Shown piece after piece: positions 9,265 to 18,571 of a stretch of 64,000 bases of DNA. A model generated the notes under the pieces. It was not told where the DNA came from and searched no databases. It saw only the letters and a list, made by a program, of their open reading frames with translations. The first letter of the stretch is position 1. Every line of letters starts with the position of its first letter. A program made the translations under genes and the position numbers. The DNA is taken from contig QQVO01000020.1 of NCBI GenBank assembly GCA_003388505.1, positions 20,770 through 84,769 on the forward strand, read 5' to 3'. The stretch comes from Planctomycetota bacterium (GTDB lineage Bacteria > Planctomycetota > Planctomycetia > Planctomycetales > Planctomycetaceae).

Positions 9265-9921
9265 CTACCGCTTTGAGAACTGGAAGCTGCGACGCGCTTT
9301 CTTGTAGCCGTATTTCTTGCGTTCCACCATGCGGCCGTCGCGAGTCAGGAAACCCCCCTCGCTCAACTGGTGGTGCAATTCCGGGTTTCCGGCCTGGAGG
9401 GCGCGGGCGATGCCCAGCACCACCGCACCGGTCTGTCCGGTCGGCCCGCCGCCGTTCACACGGACCCACACATCCATGCTATTCACCGTGTCCGTGGCGA
9501 CAAGCGGCGCGAGGATCATTTTGCGATCTCGCTCGATCGGGAAGTACTCGTCAACCGAACGATCGTTGATCGTGATCTGTCCGCTCCCGCTCTTCACACG
9601 CACGCGGGCCACCGCCGTCTTCCGACGACCGGTTCCCATCGCCACGCCGCTTTCGTCGACCCGCCCCCGAATCAGCGGCGTCGCGCGGAGCGCCTCTTCG
9701 TCTTCAACGGCCTCGGAACCGATGTCGAGTCCCGTCTCACCTGCTTCCACCCCCTCTTCCGCGTGCGGTTCCGCACCCGATTCGGGTTCCACCGCCGCCT
9801 CTTCAGAGGACTCAACCTCCGGTGTTTCCGCCTCGGGGGCGCCGGTTTCGTTCGTTTCGTCTGGCATGATCGCTTGTGATGTCTCTGACGGTCGTGTTTC
9901 GCGCGACGGCGTTTCGCTCAA
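9265..9921 (-). CDS. rpsI: Small-subunit ribosomal protein uS9 with acidic N-terminal extension
   Basis: The C-terminal ~130 residues are canonical uS9: [19 protein letters not shown], then the [12 protein letters not shown] segment, [19 protein letters not shown] and the basic tail ending FQFSKR that reaches the ribosomal P site. About 70-88 residues precede this and are strongly acidic ([19 protein letters not shown] and similar), with almost no Lys or Arg. The longest frame starts at a TTG (9921) that overlaps the rplM stop by four bases; an ATG at 9867 gives 200 residues. Either start keeps the acidic extension. The gene is translationally coupled or close behind rplM, the usual rplM-rpsI pair. 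Confidence 0.95.
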   Translation of the reverse strand: MSETPSRETRPSETSQAIMPDETNETGAPEAETPEVESSEEAAVEPESGAEPHAEEGVEAGETGLDIGSEAVEDEEALRATPLIRGRVDESGVAMGTGRRKTAVARVRVKSGSGQITINDRSVDEYFPIERDRKMILAPLVATDTVNSMDVWVRVNGGGPTGQTGAVVLGIARALQAGNPELHHQLSEGGFLTRDGRMVERKKYGYKKARRSFQFSKR

Positions 9922-10379
9922 CGCACGTATTCGGGAAAGTCTTCCGGCTGCTGCGCCTGGTGCGGGTGGTTGGGCCCGGCGTAGATCTTCAACTTCTTGA
10001 TCATCTGCCGGCCCAGCTTGTTCTTCGGCAACATCCGGCGAACCGCCAGCCGCAGAATTTCGTCCGGCTTGCGTTCGAGCACCTGAGCGGCGGTCGTCAC
10101 CTTGCGGCCGCTCGTGTAGCCGGTGAAGTGGTCGTACTCCTTCACCAGCATCTTCTTGGTGAAGTACGGATGCGTATCGTGCGCGAGCGGCTGACCGGTG
10201 AACCGCACCTTCTCGCAGTTTGTGACAACGACGAAATCGCCGCAGTCGACGTGCGGCGTATAAGTCGGCTTATGCTTGCCCATCAGCACGGTCGCGATGC
10301 GGACCGCCAACCGCCCGACGATCTGGTTGTCTGCGTCGACAGCGTACCATTTTGCGCGCACCGACTGCTTATTCGCCAT
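9918..10379 (-). CDS. rplM: Large-subunit ribosomal protein uL13
   Basis: This 153-residue protein has the uL13 landmarks: [35 protein letters not shown], the GYTSGRK segment, [20 protein letters not shown] and [14 protein letters not shown]. The ATG at 10379 matches the family N-terminus (an upstream extension to 10544 is not conserved and lacks a ribosome site). It is the first gene of the rplM-rpsI pair. A small GC-rich hairpin lies in the leader around 10455-10470 but I cannot assign a role to it. Confidence 0.97.
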   Translation of the reverse strand: MANKQSVRAKWYAVDADNQIVGRLAVRIATVLMGKHKPTYTPHVDCGDFVVVTNCEKVRFTGQPLAHDTHPYFTKKMLVKEYDHFTGYTSGRKVTTAAQVLERKPDEILRLAVRRMLPKNKLGRQMIKKLKIYAGPNHPHQAQQPEDFPEYVR

Positions 10380-10628
10380 GTAAGTCGTGGAAGACACGAA
10401 ACTCGTCCCGTTGCTCCAGATGTTGTCAGCGGACGCTGAGCCCGCTCCCCGCGAATTGCGGGACCGAGAAATGTAGCGGATCGCAGCGGTCCGTTCAATC
10501 GCGCAGGACGCGAATTCACCGTGAAATCGCGGCCTGCAGGGCATACCGATTTCGGCGTGGACATCCCCCGCCAGAATAGCCTATCAGACCCACGCGACGT
10601 CCCCGATTCGCACTGGCGGAGGCGAAAC

Positions 10629-12083
10629 TTGGCACAAGACCCCGGCTGGCTGCAAGAGCCGATGGACTATCGAGGCAAGTCGGTCACAGTGATGGGCCTC
10701 GGGAATTTTGGCGGTGGCGCAGGTGCCGCGCGATTCCTTGCCGCTCGGGGCGCCCGAGTCAGAATTACCGATTTGAAATCGGAAATCGAACTGGCCGCGA
10801 CGATCGAGCACCTCCACGATTGTAATCAGCTCGAATTCCACCTCGGCCGCCACGATGAGGCCGATTTCACCAACGCCGACCTGATTGTCGCGAGTCCGGC
10901 GGTCCCGCGAGGGAATCGATTCCTGCACGCCGCTGCGCGGGCCGGTGTGCCGCTCACCAGTGAGATGAACCTGTTCTGGCTGCACAATCGGGCCCGCGTC
11001 ACGGGCATCACCGGGACGAACGGCAAATCGACGACCACCGCCCTCATCGGCGAGATGCTCACCGCCGCCGGTCGCAATCCTCGGGTCGGCGGGAACATCG
11101 GCCGCAGCCTGTTGCCGGAAGTTGATCAAATCGGGCCAGACGAAGACGTCGTGCTCGAACTCAGCAGCTTCCAGCTTGAGGACCTCAACCGTATCGGCGT
11201 CAGCCCGCAAGTCGCCGTCGTCACCGGATTCTCACCGAACCACCTCGACCGTCACGCCTCGCTCGAAGAGTACCGTACCGCCAAGCAGACGATCCTTCGC
11301 TGGCAGAAACCGGGCGACATCGCGATTCTCAACGCTGACGATCCCGATGTCGCGGGCTGGACAACTCGCGGCCGCCGACTTCTGTTCGGACGTTCTCCGT
11401 CAGGCGATCTGAGCGCCCGCCTCGATGAAGAATCGATCGTCTGCGAACTGGCTGGAACAAACGCCGAATTCTCGTTCTGCACGATGAACCAACTCCCCGG
11501 CCGACACAACCGGATGAACGCCGCAGCCGCCGCGTTGGCAGCCACAGTGCTCGGTGTCGACCAGAACGCGGTCCGGGAGGGTCTGCGCCGGTTTCGCGGG
11601 CTGCCTCATCGATTGCAACTGATTCACGAGGTGGAAGGACGCCGATTCTATGATGACTCGAAAGCCACGACGCCCGAAGCCGCGATTGCGGCCGTCGAGG
11701 CGTTCGCGCACGATCAACCGATCCTCCTCCTCGCCGGCGGGTCCGATAAAGGAATCGACCTCTCACGTTTCGGCGCTGCGATCGCTCGCCGCGTCAAGGC
11801 GGCGGCGTTGATGGGAGAAACGGCCCCAGCGTTGCAGCGGGAAATCCGGGGTTCCTCCGCCGGAGACGGCCCCGTGATGCACTGCCCGACCGATTTCCGC
11901 GCAGCGTTTTCGTGGATCGTGAACCAGTCGACGGCAGGTGACGTGATCCTGCTTTCCCCCGGCTGCGCCAGTTTCGGCTGGTTTTCCAGTTTCGAGGAGC
12001 GAGGAGAACAGTTCGCTTCGCTGGTGAATTCATTAACCGCGGAGAGCTTGTCGCCGTCGCCGATGTTGTCGAACGATGCGTAA
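10629..12083 (+). CDS. murD: UDP-N-acetylmuramoylalanine--D-glutamate ligase
   Basis: This cytoplasmic Mur ligase adds D-Glu to UDP-MurNAc-L-Ala in peptidoglycan synthesis. Visible are the N-terminal Rossmann segment VTVMGLGNFGGG, the ATP-binding loop GITGTNGKSTTTALIGEML, the VLELSSFQLEDL segment, NHLDRHASLEEY, and the C-terminal FYDDSKATTPEAAIAAVEAF with LLLAGGSDKGIDLS. A TTG at 10629 has a strong GGAGG six bases upstream (484 residues); the ATG at 10662 (473 residues) has only a weak site and is the alternative. Its presence, with the mre genes further right, shows that this organism makes peptidoglycan precursors. It is not in a dcw cluster here. Confidence 0.95.
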   Translation: MAQDPGWLQEPMDYRGKSVTVMGLGNFGGGAGAARFLAARGARVRITDLKSEIELAATIEHLHDCNQLEFHLGRHDEADFTNADLIVASPAVPRGNRFLHAAARAGVPLTSEMNLFWLHNRARVTGITGTNGKSTTTALIGEMLTAAGRNPRVGGNIGRSLLPEVDQIGPDEDVVLELSSFQLEDLNRIGVSPQVAVVTGFSPNHLDRHASLEEYRTAKQTILRWQKPGDIAILNADDPDVAGWTTRGRRLLFGRSPSGDLSARLDEESIVCELAGTNAEFSFCTMNQLPGRHNRMNAAAAALAATVLGVDQNAVREGLRRFRGLPHRLQLIHEVEGRRFYDDSKATTPEAAIAAVEAFAHDQPILLLAGGSDKGIDLSRFGAAIARRVKAAALMGETAPALQREIRGSSAGDGPVMHCPTDFRAAFSWIVNQSTAGDVILLSPGCASFGWFSSFEERGEQFASLVNSLTAESLSPSPMLSNDA

Positions 12084-12151
12084 AATGACCCCAATGCGGA
12101 CCAGCGCGAGGTCGCGGCGGCCCAACCCGGCTCTTGTGAAAGAAACAGACA

Positions 12152-13387
12152 ATGCGGAGCGAATCTGAAGTCCCCTTTGCCGACGCCTCGTTCTCCATTC
12201 CCGTCGCGGAACGGCTCACCCGCCTGCCCCCCTACCTGTTCGGCAAAATCAACAAACTGAAGTACGAGAAGCGCGTCGCCGGCGTCGACGTGATCGACCT
12301 CGGCATGGGCAACCCCACCGACGCGCCCGATCCGCTGATTCAGCAGAAGCTCGCCGAAGCGCTGCAGGATCCCCGCAATCACCGCTACTCCGTGTCCAGC
12401 GGGATCGGCAACCTCCGCAAGGAGGTCGCCAAGCGCTACTTCAAAAAGTACGGAGTCCATCTCGATCCCGACTCGCAGGTCATCGCCACCATCGGATCGA
12501 AAGAAGGCTTCAGCCACATGTGCCTCGCGCTGATGGGACCGGGCGACGCGGCCATCGTGCCCTCGCCGACGTTCCCCATCCACACCTACGCCGTCGTCCT
12601 CGCCTCCGGGAGCGTGATCGCGCTCGACGTCCGCGATCCGGAAAAGTTCCTGAAGAACGTGGCCTACACCTGCGAGCACCTGTATCCCAAGCCGAAAGTC
12701 GTGATCGTCAATTTTCCGCACAACCCTTCAGCCACCGTCGTTGAGGCCGACTTCTACGTCGATCTGGTGGCGCTTGCCAAGCGCTATGGATTCCTCGTCA
12801 TCAGCGACTTCGCCTACGCCGACATCTGCTTCGACGGCTACAAGGCCCCCAGTTTTCTGGCCGCTCCCGGTGCGCTCGACGTCGGAGTCGAGTTCACCAC
12901 CATGAGCAAAGGCTACAGCATGGCCGGCTGGCGGATCGGCTTCTGCTGCGGCAACTCCGAGATGGTCCGCGCGCTCGGCACCATCAAGGGCTATTACGAC
13001 TACGGCATCTTTCAGGCGATCCAGATCGCCGCCATCGTCGCCATCCGGCACTGCGACGCCGCCGTGGAAAGTCTCGCCGCCGAGTACCAGCAACGGCGCG
13101 ACGTGTTGTGCGAGGGGCTTTCGCGTCTCGGCTGGAACCTCAAACGCCCGCGGGCCGGCATGTTCGTCTGGGCTGAGATTCCCGAGCCCTGGAAGAAGAT
13201 GGGTTCCATCGACTTCGCCATGAAGCTGCTGGATGAAGGGGGCGTCGCCGTCAGCCCCGGCCGCGGCTTCAGCGAAGACGGCGAAGGCTGCCTGCGCCTC
13301 GCGATCGTCGAAAACAGCCACCGCCTGCGGCAAGCCGTCCGCGAGATCGGGCGGTGCACGAAGGTTTCAACGTCAGTAACGGAGTGA
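12152..13387 (+). CDS. alaC: PLP-dependent aminotransferase, AlaC (class I/II) type
   Basis: This 411-residue fold-type I aminotransferase most resembles AlaC/YfdZ, which interconverts pyruvate and alanine with glutamate, and is related to LL-diaminopimelate aminotransferases. Motifs are [11 protein letters not shown], the [20 protein letters not shown] segment, [24 protein letters not shown], and the PLP lysine in [16 protein letters not shown]. The start ATG at 12152 is 68 bases after murD on the same strand. Substrate cannot be fixed from sequence; methionine, alanine or DAP-related roles are alternatives. Confidence 0.85.
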   Translation: MRSESEVPFADASFSIPVAERLTRLPPYLFGKINKLKYEKRVAGVDVIDLGMGNPTDAPDPLIQQKLAEALQDPRNHRYSVSSGIGNLRKEVAKRYFKKYGVHLDPDSQVIATIGSKEGFSHMCLALMGPGDAAIVPSPTFPIHTYAVVLASGSVIALDVRDPEKFLKNVAYTCEHLYPKPKVVIVNFPHNPSATVVEADFYVDLVALAKRYGFLVISDFAYADICFDGYKAPSFLAAPGALDVGVEFTTMSKGYSMAGWRIGFCCGNSEMVRALGTIKGYYDYGIFQAIQIAAIVAIRHCDAAVESLAAEYQQRRDVLCEGLSRLGWNLKRPRAGMFVWAEIPEPWKKMGSIDFAMKLLDEGGVAVSPGRGFSEDGEGCLRLAIVENSHRLRQAVREIGRCTKVSTSVTE

Positions 13388-13392
13388 ACCGC

Positions 13393-13422
13393 TTGACGTG
13401 AAACTGTACAAAAGAATACTAT
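13393..13422 (+). promoter_or_regulatory. Candidate sigma-70-like promoter for the DUF5131-tcmP pair
   Basis: TTGACG at 13393-13398 and TACTAT at 13417-13422 are separated by 18 bases in a conspicuously AT-rich patch. Transcription would begin close to the GGAGG at 13429-13433, giving a very short leader. This is pattern matching only. Confidence 0.4.
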
Positions 13423-13439
13423 TTGCACGGAGGCGGATG

Positions 13440-14291
13440 ATGTCCCAAGGCTCTGCGATTGAATGGACCGAGGCGACGTGGAATCCCGTAACCGGGTGTA
13501 CCAAGGTGAGTCCCGGCTGCAAGCACTGCTATGCAGAGAGGATGGCTCGGCGACTGAAGGCGATGGGCCAGTCCCGCTATAGAGATGGGTTCGCGGTCAC
13601 ACTTCAACCGGACGTCGTCGAATTGCCGACGCGATGGAAGAAGCCGCGGGTGATCTTTGTCAATTCGATGAGCGATCTCTTCCATGATTCTGTTCCGGAT
13701 CAGTTCATACTGGACTGCTTCTCGGTCATGAACCGTACGCCGCGACACACCTATCAGGTTCTTACCAAGCGGCCGGAGCGACTGTCGGAAATGTCCTCGC
13801 GGATCGACTGGACTGAGAACATCTGGATCGGGACGAGCATTGAATCGTCGGATTACACGTGGCGCGCCAAACAGCTTGTGACGGTTCCCGCATCCATACG
13901 TTTTCTTTCTGTGGAACCGTTGCTCGGGGCGATCCCACGACTTCCTTTGACGAACATCGATTGGGTCATTGTGGGCGGTGAGTCTGGCCCGGGGGCGCGG
14001 GAGATGGCGCCCGCGTGGGTTCGACAAATCCGCGATCGATGTGTAGCACGTGGGGTCCCGTTCTTCTTCAAACAGTGGGGTGGAGTGCACAAGTCAAAGA
14101 CCGGCCGAGTTCTTGACGGGCGAAAGTGGGACGAGATGCCGGAATTCCATAGGGGCCTGCAAGATGGGCAAGAAGAAGGCGAGTCACTGGAACGAACTCT
14201 GCGAAAGCGTGAGGGAAGACGACGGTCTGCCCACGCGCCCGTCGGGGCCGTGGGCCAGGGAGAAGCTCTACTATTGGAACCGCTACATTGA
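13440..14291 (+). CDS. DUF5131 (phage Gp37/Gp68) three-cysteine-motif protein
   Basis: This 283-residue protein belongs to the DUF5131 family, formerly phage Gp37/Gp68. The key motif is near the N-terminus: [20 protein letters not shown], three cysteines in CX6CX2C spacing that resemble an iron-sulphur site of the radical SAM type. Other family landmarks follow: [15 protein letters not shown], the [11 protein letters not shown] segment, [36 protein letters not shown] and PFFFKQWGG. The family usually ends near [10 protein letters not shown]; here about 40 further residues run on and overlap the next gene by 128 bases. Starts at 13437 and 13440 are both possible behind GGAGG. The partner gene is TcmP. 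Function is unknown; nucleic-acid or base modification is speculation. Confidence 0.9.
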   Translation: MSQGSAIEWTEATWNPVTGCTKVSPGCKHCYAERMARRLKAMGQSRYRDGFAVTLQPDVVELPTRWKKPRVIFVNSMSDLFHDSVPDQFILDCFSVMNRTPRHTYQVLTKRPERLSEMSSRIDWTENIWIGTSIESSDYTWRAKQLVTVPASIRFLSVEPLLGAIPRLPLTNIDWVIVGGESGPGAREMAPAWVRQIRDRCVARGVPFFFKQWGGVHKSKTGRVLDGRKWDEMPEFHRGLQDGQEEGESLERTLRKREGRRRSAHAPVGAVGQGEALLLEPLH

Positions 14292-15006
14292 AATAACGAC
14301 GCAATCGATGGTCGGCAAGCCTGCGTGGAAAGCCGGCGTTGTTTACGTGGACCTCTTTGCCGGTCCAGGTGTATGCACGATACGCGGAACAAATGAGAGG
14401 TGTCCTGGGTCTCCGCTGATCGCTGCAGGCGCACCAAAACCCTTCACAAAGATACTCCTTTGCGAGAAGGACAAGTTGCTTGCCGATGCATGTGAGAGTC
14501 GACTTGCACAGCGCCTTCCGGCAGAACAGTTCCGCATGTTTCCGGGAGATTGCAACGCATGCGTCCATGAACTTTGCTCAGAGATACCGCGTCGTGCGCT
14601 GACTCTTGCGTTTCTAGATCCCACTGGTCTTCACTTATCGTTCCAAACCGTGCAGACACTTTCCCGCTGCGGAAGGGTCGATTTACTGATCCTCTTTCCC
14701 GACGCCGTTGACATATTGAGGAACGCAGGCCAACTGTATTTCGACCAGCCGGTCTCCAACTGGCGAAAGGCGAAGTCCGAGTTGGAGAGCAGTGAGCCCT
14801 CCGCGGAGCGACGACTGTACGCGAGCATCTACAAGCAACAATTGCGCCGCCATGCCGGCTACGATCACTTTGCCGAAGAAGTCATTCGTGGGTCGCATGG
14901 TCCGCTCTATCGGCTCATCTATGCCACGAAACATCCTCTCGGCATCGACTTCTGGGATAAGAGCATCAAGAAAGAGTTCGGAGGGCAACAACGTTTGCCA
15001 TTCTGA
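14164..15006 (+). CDS. tcmP: Three-Cys-motif partner protein TcmP
   Basis: This 280-residue protein matches the TcmP family, named because it is regularly found beside the three-cysteine DUF5131 protein. The N-terminus ([16 protein letters not shown]) and the [15 protein letters not shown] segment are typical, followed by [26 protein letters not shown] and [14 protein letters not shown]. The VDLFAGPG and FLDPTG pieces resemble SAM-methyltransferase motifs I and IV, so a methyltransferase-like Rossmann fold is a reasonable inference. It starts inside the 3' end of the DUF5131 gene in another frame, suggesting translational coupling. By eye the base composition of this pair is less GC-rich than its neighbours, consistent with transfer. 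Confidence 0.88.
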   Translation: MGKKKASHWNELCESVREDDGLPTRPSGPWAREKLYYWNRYIEITTQSMVGKPAWKAGVVYVDLFAGPGVCTIRGTNERCPGSPLIAAGAPKPFTKILLCEKDKLLADACESRLAQRLPAEQFRMFPGDCNACVHELCSEIPRRALTLAFLDPTGLHLSFQTVQTLSRCGRVDLLILFPDAVDILRNAGQLYFDQPVSNWRKAKSELESSEPSAERRLYASIYKQQLRRHAGYDHFAEEVIRGSHGPLYRLIYATKHPLGIDFWDKSIKKEFGGQQRLPF

Positions 15007-15118
15007 CCGTTGCCCGCCCAGGAGTTGACGGCACGCGTCGGCGGCCGGTGCAGCACGTCCGTCGCGGACGCAGTCGTCGGTCTGCTTCAAGCACTCGGCT
15101 CCGGCGTGCCGGTCGTTG

Positions 15119-15718
15119 TCACGGATCCACTGGTGGGCCGAGGGCGACGAGACTGTCCTGCTCCACTTCCGGGAGCGGTCGTCCATCGGAGGCGAATTCC
15201 TGCACCGAAACGCCCAACTTCCGGGTCAGGAAGCCGGCGATATACCGCAGATAGCTTTGAGATCGAGGGCCGGGCGACCGCTTACTCTCGAGTGTCCCAA
15301 GGATCGTGCGGAGGACTCCGATTCGCTTTTCTCTCGGCGGTCGCCAATTCGTCTGGTAGTGCAACGCCCAATGACGGCGAATGTTCTCCACGAGAAAATC
15401 CGCTTCCTCACCGACCGCATAGTGCACAGTCTCGGTCTCGGACAGCGGGGGCAACCGGCCGCTCCGCAAGCCAAGAATCAGGGTCTCGAGCGCCGCCGCC
15501 ACATCGCTGTCGAGCAGCGTGCGATCCAAGATCACGTACGCTTCGTAGATCGCGATCTCGGTTTCCATGTGCGTGCGGGCGAGTTTGGCTGTCTTGTAAT
15601 GATCGCCGTGGTACGCCAGCGTCGCCGGAAGGCTCGACTGCCTGCTCCGCTTCGCCTTCTCCCTCTTCGCCAGCTTCGCCTTGCGCTTCTGATCACGACT
15701 TCGTCGATCCTTCGCCAT
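15119..15718 (-). CDS. Uncharacterised protein with Lys/Arg-rich N-terminus
   Basis: I do not recognise a domain in this 199-residue protein. The first ~30 residues are almost all basic (MAKDRRSRDQKRKAKLAKRE), suggesting RNA or DNA contact. The rest looks helical, with a conserved-looking centre (HMETEIAIYEAYVILDRTLL; EEADFLVENIRRHWALHY). The start has a good ribosome site (GGAGGCAGGAGC). It converges on tcmP, leaving 112 bases between stops. The coding frame is the longest and has a proper ribosome site, so it is probably real. Whether it belongs to the DUF5131-TcmP islet or is a planctomycete backbone gene is unclear. Confidence 0.65.
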   Translation of the reverse strand: MAKDRRSRDQKRKAKLAKREKAKRSRQSSLPATLAYHGDHYKTAKLARTHMETEIAIYEAYVILDRTLLDSDVAAALETLILGLRSGRLPPLSETETVHYAVGEEADFLVENIRRHWALHYQTNWRPPREKRIGVLRTILGTLESKRSPGPRSQSYLRYIAGFLTRKLGVSVQEFASDGRPLPEVEQDSLVALGPPVDP

Positions 15719-15821
15719 GCTCCTGCCTCCTGCTGTTTAACTCAAGGGCCTTACGATGGGGGATTCTGTGCGAACCAGACTGCAAGATTCAAGATAAAAT
15801 CGCGCGGAATCAGCAAACCGA

Positions 15822-16943
15822 TCACTCCGGACGCCATTCGTGGGCGTCCAGCATCTGTTTGACGACTTCGTGGCGGCTGTAGGTCTGCTCGTACAGTCGC
15901 AACTGTTCGTCGCTGCCGGTCAGGCCGGGAAGCTTCCGGCAGTATTCCAGTTCGGCGGTCGAGCCGAGTTCTTCGGCGATCGGTTGAAGCCGGTCAACCA
16001 GTTGGTCGACCGTCTGCTGCACGGTGAACTGCTTGTAGTCGTCGCTGTTGACCAGGCTGGCGCCGGCGCCGTACCGCGTCGCCCGCCATTTGTTCTGGGC
16101 CACCATCATCGGATGGTATTCCGACTGGTAAGTCCCCTCGTCGATCTGCCGGGAAATCGCCACGACCAGCGACTGAACCAGCGCCGTGATGGCGAGCACG
16201 TGATCGAGGTTGGGCGGCATGTCGCACACACGGATCTCGACCGTGCCGAAATTGTTGTGCGGCCGAATGTCCCACCAGATCTCACGGATCGTGTTGATGA
16301 ACCCCGTGTCGACCAGGTGGTTGATCAGCCAGGTGTACTCGCTCCAGTTCCGCATCTGGTGCGGCAGGCCGGCGGTCGGCAGCATCTCCATGATTTTCGA
16401 CCGGTTCGAGTGCAGGCCGGTCGGCCGCGCTTCCCAGAAGGGGCTGTTCGCCGAGAGCGCCAACAGCAGCGGCAGGTGGCGGAGCATCCGGTCGCAGACC
16501 ATCACAGCCTTGTCGCCCGACTCGACGCCGACGTGCACGTGCAGGCCGAACGTCACCAGCCGCCGGGCGATGTCCTGCATCAGGTCGACCAGCATGTAGT
16601 AGCGGTCGTTGACCGTGATCGCCTGCCTCCGCCAGGACGAATAAGGATGCGTGGCGGCCCAGAAGAGTCTCACGCCCAGCGGGTCGGTGATTTCGTACAG
16701 GCCGGTCAGCGTACTCTGCAGATCCCGCCGCACTTCTCCCACGTCCCGGCAGACGTCGGTGTTGATTTCCAGGTAACACTGCATCAGTTCCGGCTTGACG
16801 CGATTCGCCAGTTCCGGCGGCAGCCGGCTGGTGACGTCGTCAATCGCGCAGGTCAGTTCATACGACTCGGCGTCGACGAGTTGCAGTTCGACTTCCACCC
16901 CCAAGGTGGGAGATTCATTCCGGGTAAACGTCAGGGCGGGCAT
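15822..16943 (-). CDS. YbdK-type carboxylate-amine ligase (glutamate-cysteine ligase family 2)
   Basis: This 373-residue protein belongs to the GCS2 family of carboxylate-amine ligases, as does E. coli YbdK. Motifs seen are LGVEVELQLVD at the N-terminus (acidic metal ligands), ELMQCYLEINTDVCRDVGEV, the TFGLHVHVGVESGDKA segment, LLALSANSPFWEAR, WWDIRPHNNFGTVEIRVCDM and NKWRATRYGAGASLV. Length and order match the family. The family makes gamma-glutamyl amide bonds weakly in vitro; the in vivo substrate is unknown. It stands alone on the minus strand. Confidence 0.9.
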   Translation of the reverse strand: MPALTFTRNESPTLGVEVELQLVDAESYELTCAIDDVTSRLPPELANRVKPELMQCYLEINTDVCRDVGEVRRDLQSTLTGLYEITDPLGVRLFWAATHPYSSWRRQAITVNDRYYMLVDLMQDIARRLVTFGLHVHVGVESGDKAVMVCDRMLRHLPLLLALSANSPFWEARPTGLHSNRSKIMEMLPTAGLPHQMRNWSEYTWLINHLVDTGFINTIREIWWDIRPHNNFGTVEIRVCDMPPNLDHVLAITALVQSLVVAISRQIDEGTYQSEYHPMMVAQNKWRATRYGAGASLVNSDDYKQFTVQQTVDQLVDRLQPIAEELGSTAELEYCRKLPGLTGSDEQLRLYEQTYSRHEVVKQMLDAHEWRPE

Positions 16944-17157
16944 GGAATCGCCTCCGGCGGACGAGAATCGAATTCGGTGAGACCGTTGCTGTTGACATGC
17001 TCAGCGCACCGAATCGCGAATTGTTGCAGGGATTGTGTCGTGCGAAGCACGAATCCGGCAACCCGGAAGGCTTGACTCAGGGATGAAGCGACTTTTTCCC
17101 CGGAAGTTGTGGCCTTGAGTCAAGCTCCAGCGACCAGCGAGAGCGGCTTCCCGCCGG

Positions 17158-17193
17158 CGAGCGGCAGCTTGCACCGTCCGAGGCCCTGCCTCG
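17158..17193 (-). repeat. Dispersed repeat family P2, copy 2
   Basis: On the minus strand this 36-base element matches 9116-9151 at 32 of 36 positions, including the palindromic cgaggcagggcctcgg head and the agctgccgctcg tail. It lies just beyond the 3' end of the M20 hydrolase gene. Confidence 0.75.
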
Positions 17194-17201
17194 TGATAAA
17201 C

Positions 17202-18491
17202 TCAGATTCCCGCCCCGCCGGAGAAGTCGCCGGATCCGTCCGCCAGCCGCAGCGCCGCTCGCAGCATAATCCGCGTCCCGATCGCGAGCACCCGTTCGTC
17301 GACGTCAAAGTCCGGTGCGTGCAGGAACGGGGCGGTGAAGCCGGGGGGCGCACAGCCGAGCCGCAGCATCGCGCCCGGAACGCGGTCCAGATAGGCCGCG
17401 AAGTCTTCCGCCCCCATACTGGGCAGTTCCACCGGCTGGATGGCCTCGTCGCCGAGCACCTCGCGAGACGCCGCTTCCAGCGCGGCGGTGCAACGGCGGT
17501 CATTGTTGACGCCGTCGATCGACGTGGGAAATCGTAGATGGATCGTCGTCCCGCTGGCCTCCTTGACGCCGTGCACGATCTCCTCGATACGGTCGTGGAC
17601 GCGCGTTCGCGTTTCGGCCTGAAGCGTTCGAAGAGAGCCCTGAATCTCCACGCGGTCGGGAATCACGTTCGACAACGTGCCCCCCGCGACCTTGCCGACC
17701 GTGAAGACCACCGGATCGCGCGCGTCGACCGATCGCGGCAGAAACTGGTAGAGCGCAGAAATCAGATGGGCGGCGGCGGCGATCGGATCGCGCGTATGGT
17801 GCGGCCGCGCGGCATGTCCGCCGCTGCCTTCGACGATCAATTCGACCTCGTCGCAGTTGGCCGTCAAGACGCCGTACCGGATCCCGACCGTCCCCAAGGT
17901 GCGTTCCGGGTCGACATGCTGCGCCAGGATCGCGTCCACGTCGTCCACGGCGCCCTGCTCGACGAGCCACCGCGCACCCAGCGACTCTTCTTCGGCCGGC
18001 TGAAACAGAAACCGCAATCGCACGCCAAAGTCGCCCCCCGGCAGTCGCCCGCTCTTGTGCATTTCAGAGGCCGCCAGGGCCGCACCAAGAATCATCGTGG
18101 CATGGGCGTCGTGCCCGCAGGCGTGGCAGAGTCCCGATTTCCGCGACGCATAGGGCGTCCGTTTGGCGTCCTGGATCTGGAGCGCGTCGATGTCGGCCCG
18201 CAGCGCGATGCGGGGAGTCGTCTCCGTCACGTGGCCGAGATCGAAATCACCGATGACCCCCAGGCCGTCGCGCAGCAGCCGCGTCCTGATTCCCGCCTGT
18301 TCAAGCTGCTCGGCGAGGTACCGCGACGTCTCGTACTCTTCGCAACTCGGCTCCGGATGCATGTGCAGGTGCCGGCGGACGCCGACGAGCCGTTCCTCAA
18401 TCGCCGCGACCTGCTGGTCGACGGGCGCTTGCCACGGAGCTGCCGGAGATTCTCCTTCAACCGGCGTGTGTCCTGCTCCATTCCCTTTCAT
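17202..18491 (-). CDS. M20 family metallo-amidohydrolase
   Basis: This 429-residue protein is an M20D-type amidohydrolase of the hippurate / indole-acetyl-amino-acid hydrolase group. It should cleave N-acyl amino acids using a di-metal site. Visible motifs are VRRHLHMHPEPSCEEYETS, IALRADIDALQIQD, the metal-binding LCHACGHDAHATMILGAA, FLFQPAEEESLGARWLVEQG (catalytic Glu pair) and SMGAEDFAAYLDRVPGAMLR near the C-terminus. The ATG at 18491 follows GAGGTTCGTTG. Its substrate is not predictable. The next gene upstream on the strand is an SDR, 80 bases away, which may be co-transcribed. Confidence 0.9.
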   Translation of the reverse strand: MKGNGAGHTPVEGESPAAPWQAPVDQQVAAIEERLVGVRRHLHMHPEPSCEEYETSRYLAEQLEQAGIRTRLLRDGLGVIGDFDLGHVTETTPRIALRADIDALQIQDAKRTPYASRKSGLCHACGHDAHATMILGAALAASEMHKSGRLPGGDFGVRLRFLFQPAEEESLGARWLVEQGAVDDVDAILAQHVDPERTLGTVGIRYGVLTANCDEVELIVEGSGGHAARPHHTRDPIAAAAHLISALYQFLPRSVDARDPVVFTVGKVAGGTLSNVIPDRVEIQGSLRTLQAETRTRVHDRIEEIVHGVKEASGTTIHLRFPTSIDGVNNDRRCTAALEAASREVLGDEAIQPVELPSMGAEDFAAYLDRVPGAMLRLGCAPPGFTAPFLHAPDFDVDERVLAIGTRIMLRAALRLADGSGDFSGGAGI

Positions 18492-18571
18492 CAACGAACC
18501 TCAGCGATCGGAATTCTCAGTGGCCTCTTCCAGCGTCTCTGTTCAACCCTCACTGCACTCGGGCTGACGTT

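Noticed and set aside
13398..13439. Upstream start for the DUF5131 gene
   Set aside because: The extra residues overlap the candidate promoter, while GGAGG stands immediately before the ATG pair at 13437/13440.
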